DNA of 6,061 bases from Rickettsiales bacterium (GTDB lineage Bacteria > Pseudomonadota > Alphaproteobacteria > Rickettsiales > Deianiraeaceae), in assembly GCA_947378695.1 (NCBI GenBank), contig CANCKZ010000048.1, positions 1 to 6,061 of the forward strand, read 5' to 3'. This document shows, in pieces, positions 5,300-6,061 of the stretch (within the stretch, counting starts at the first letter, position 1; each line of letters begins with the position of its first letter). The notes beneath the pieces are model-generated. The model saw nothing but the letters and a program-made list of their open reading frames with translations. It did no database searches and had not been told where the DNA came from. Made by a program: the position numbers and the translations under genes.

Positions 5300-5677
5300 T
5301 TACATACCAGCCTTAAACGCAATGCTATCGCCTTTGAAACCCATAATGTTGATATTTGAGCGTGTGTAGTTAGTTCCATAAACTGCACGAATGTTGTGAC
5401 AGTAATATTGCCCGAAGGAATAAGCTGATTTATATTCGGGGTTCGTTGCCATAACGCCATCAATTGTTAGGGTTGCCGTGTCTCTTACGGAAGTTGGCCC
5501 CGCTTCCATAGTATTTGCATTCATGCAACCGTCCCATATTCCACGCTTTTGAATTGGTGTGGCGTTGAGGTCGTCTATAAAAGAGGCATAGGATATCTCC
5601 CTCCCTGGAAACCAACATGATGCAAGCAACATTAACATTGCGGTGTATGTAATAATTTTTACCACATTTTTTTTCAT
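5300..5677 (-). CDS. Small lipoprotein of the GWxxGCxSG family (copy 3)
   Basis: A 125-residue predicted lipoprotein. The frame stays open upstream into copy 4, but the start at 5677 gives MKKNVVK and a proper signal peptide ending in lipobox LASC (Cys21); ATG at 5683 would add only Met-Tyr. The core is the most diverged: IQKRGIWDGCMNA (42-54), where Ile replaces Trp and Asn-Ala replaces Ser-Gly, then PEYKSAYSFGQYYC (80-93). Cys51 and Cys93 are 41 residues apart. The aromatic, Lys-rich stretch between them is replaced here by Thr-rich sequence. A short tail contains FKGDSIAFKAGM. It follows copy 4 by 13 nt and is separated from copy 2 by 61 bp. Two conserved cysteines in an exported protein suggest a disulfide. 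Function unknown. Confidence 0.78.
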   Translation of the reverse strand: MKKNVVKIITYTAMLMLLASCWFPGREISYASFIDDLNATPIQKRGIWDGCMNANTMEAGPTSVRDTATLTIDGVMATNPEYKSAYSFGQYYCHNIRAVYGTNYTRSNINIMGFKGDSIAFKAGM

Positions 5678-5690
5678 ATACATAATAAAA

Positions 5691-6038
5691 TTACCAAATA
5701 CCCTGCGATTTACCATCACCAAGACCGTCCTGTCTTTCCGCAATACGAACGCAATACCAAAAGCCCATTTGCCAACCAACTTCGTAATCTGGGTGATTTT
5801 CCGCATATTCAAAATCCTTCCTGAAACCAACAACTTTGGTGTCATAATAAAACATACCCGTTCTTCCCATAGCACCACTTGCACAGCCACCTTCCCAGCC
5901 GTATTGAAAATCGGGAGGACCATCAGGCGAATGGTTCATAAGGTTGTTTTTTGTTGGAAGTCCCATTGGAAGTTTGTATCCACCTTTGCATCCATACAAT
6001 TCCAAGCAACACACAAGCAGTAATACTATTTTTTTCAT
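5691..6038 (-). CDS. Small lipoprotein of the GWxxGCxSG family (copy 4)
   Basis: The shortest copy, 115 residues, close to a minimal form of the family. The signal MKKIVLLLVCC leads to LYGC with Cys17 as the lipidation site; Tyr at -2 is not canonical, and Cys10-Cys11 lie within the hydrophobic core. The core is FQYGWEGGCASG (44-55), DTKVVGFRKDFEYAENHP (66-83), then DYEVGWQMGFWYC (84-96), with Cys52 and Cys96 separated by 43 residues. Only about 19 residues follow, ending in Ile-Trp, as copy 1 also ends in Trp. The gene begins 23 bases from the window edge and may be preceded by further members. Its stop lies 13 nt before copy 3. Role unknown, presumably at the periplasmic or outer face of the envelope. 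Confidence 0.82.
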   Translation of the reverse strand: MKKIVLLLVCCLELYGCKGGYKLPMGLPTKNNLMNHSPDGPPDFQYGWEGGCASGAMGRTGMFYYDTKVVGFRKDFEYAENHPDYEVGWQMGFWYCVRIAERQDGLGDGKSQGIW

Positions 6039-6061
6039 ATATTTTTTATAAAACCCACCAG
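6039..6061 (-). other. Window edge upstream of lipoprotein copy 4
   Basis: Only 23 bases remain. On the minus strand they include TATAAAAAATAT before the ATG. A TAA in this run could be the stop of another gene about 7 nt upstream of copy 4, or the run could hold a promoter -10. The sequence is too short to decide whether the lipoprotein array continues. Confidence 0.2.

Noticed and set aside
5678..5923. Longer version of lipoprotein copy 3 starting at 5923
   Set aside because: The extension overlaps copy 4 in another frame and would bury the signal peptide; the MKK start at 5677 gives a proper lipoprotein signal.

Overview
The window reads as AT-rich chromosome from an alphaproteobacterium, most likely a host-associated, reduced lineage of the Rickettsiales or Holosporales kind. 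The best lineage hint is NadK, which carries the SPFRP.SW.GALL segment I associate with alphaproteobacterial NAD kinases. AT-rich gene starts without Shine-Dalgarno sites, very tight gene packing and unusually divergent copies of conserved proteins fit a reduced genome. Retention of a proline-biosynthesis gene argues against the most reduced obligate parasites. The lineage is an inference; no rRNA or other firm marker is present.

Layout: the left edge holds two plus-strand genes, the 3' end of a glutamyl-tRNA synthetase (gltX, to 293) and, behind its own likely promoter, a 69-residue exported protein of very simple composition (368-577) that ends in a terminator-like hairpin. A 219-bp convergent intergenic stretch (578-796) follows, carrying clustered TTGCGAA/TTCGCAA inverted motifs. 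All remaining genes lie on the minus strand. In their direction of transcription they are four tandem small lipoprotein genes (6038 to 4177), proC (4090-3308), nadK (3229-2432), gmk (2430-1750) and an ftsA-like gene (1774-797). nadK, gmk and ftsA are packed with a 1-nt gap and a 25-nt overlap, and nadK has a very good promoter just upstream (TTGACA, 17 bp, TATCAT on the minus strand). They probably form one operon joining cofactor and nucleotide metabolism to cell division.

Two things stand out. First, the four lipoproteins share the pattern G[W/I/M]xxGCx[S/N][G/A], then 40-59 residues, then Yxx[A/G][W/Y] followed by a second cysteine, and are otherwise highly diverged. They look like an expanded family of disulfide-bonded envelope lipoproteins that I cannot name. 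Second, the FtsA-like protein keeps the overall FtsA order and a C-terminal amphipathic membrane-targeting helix, but has lost the actin-fold nucleotide-binding signatures and is about 90 residues short. ProC has likewise lost its dinucleotide-binding glycines, whereas NadK and Gmk keep their catalytic motifs. I saw no tRNA or rRNA genes, insertion sequences or CRISPR arrays.
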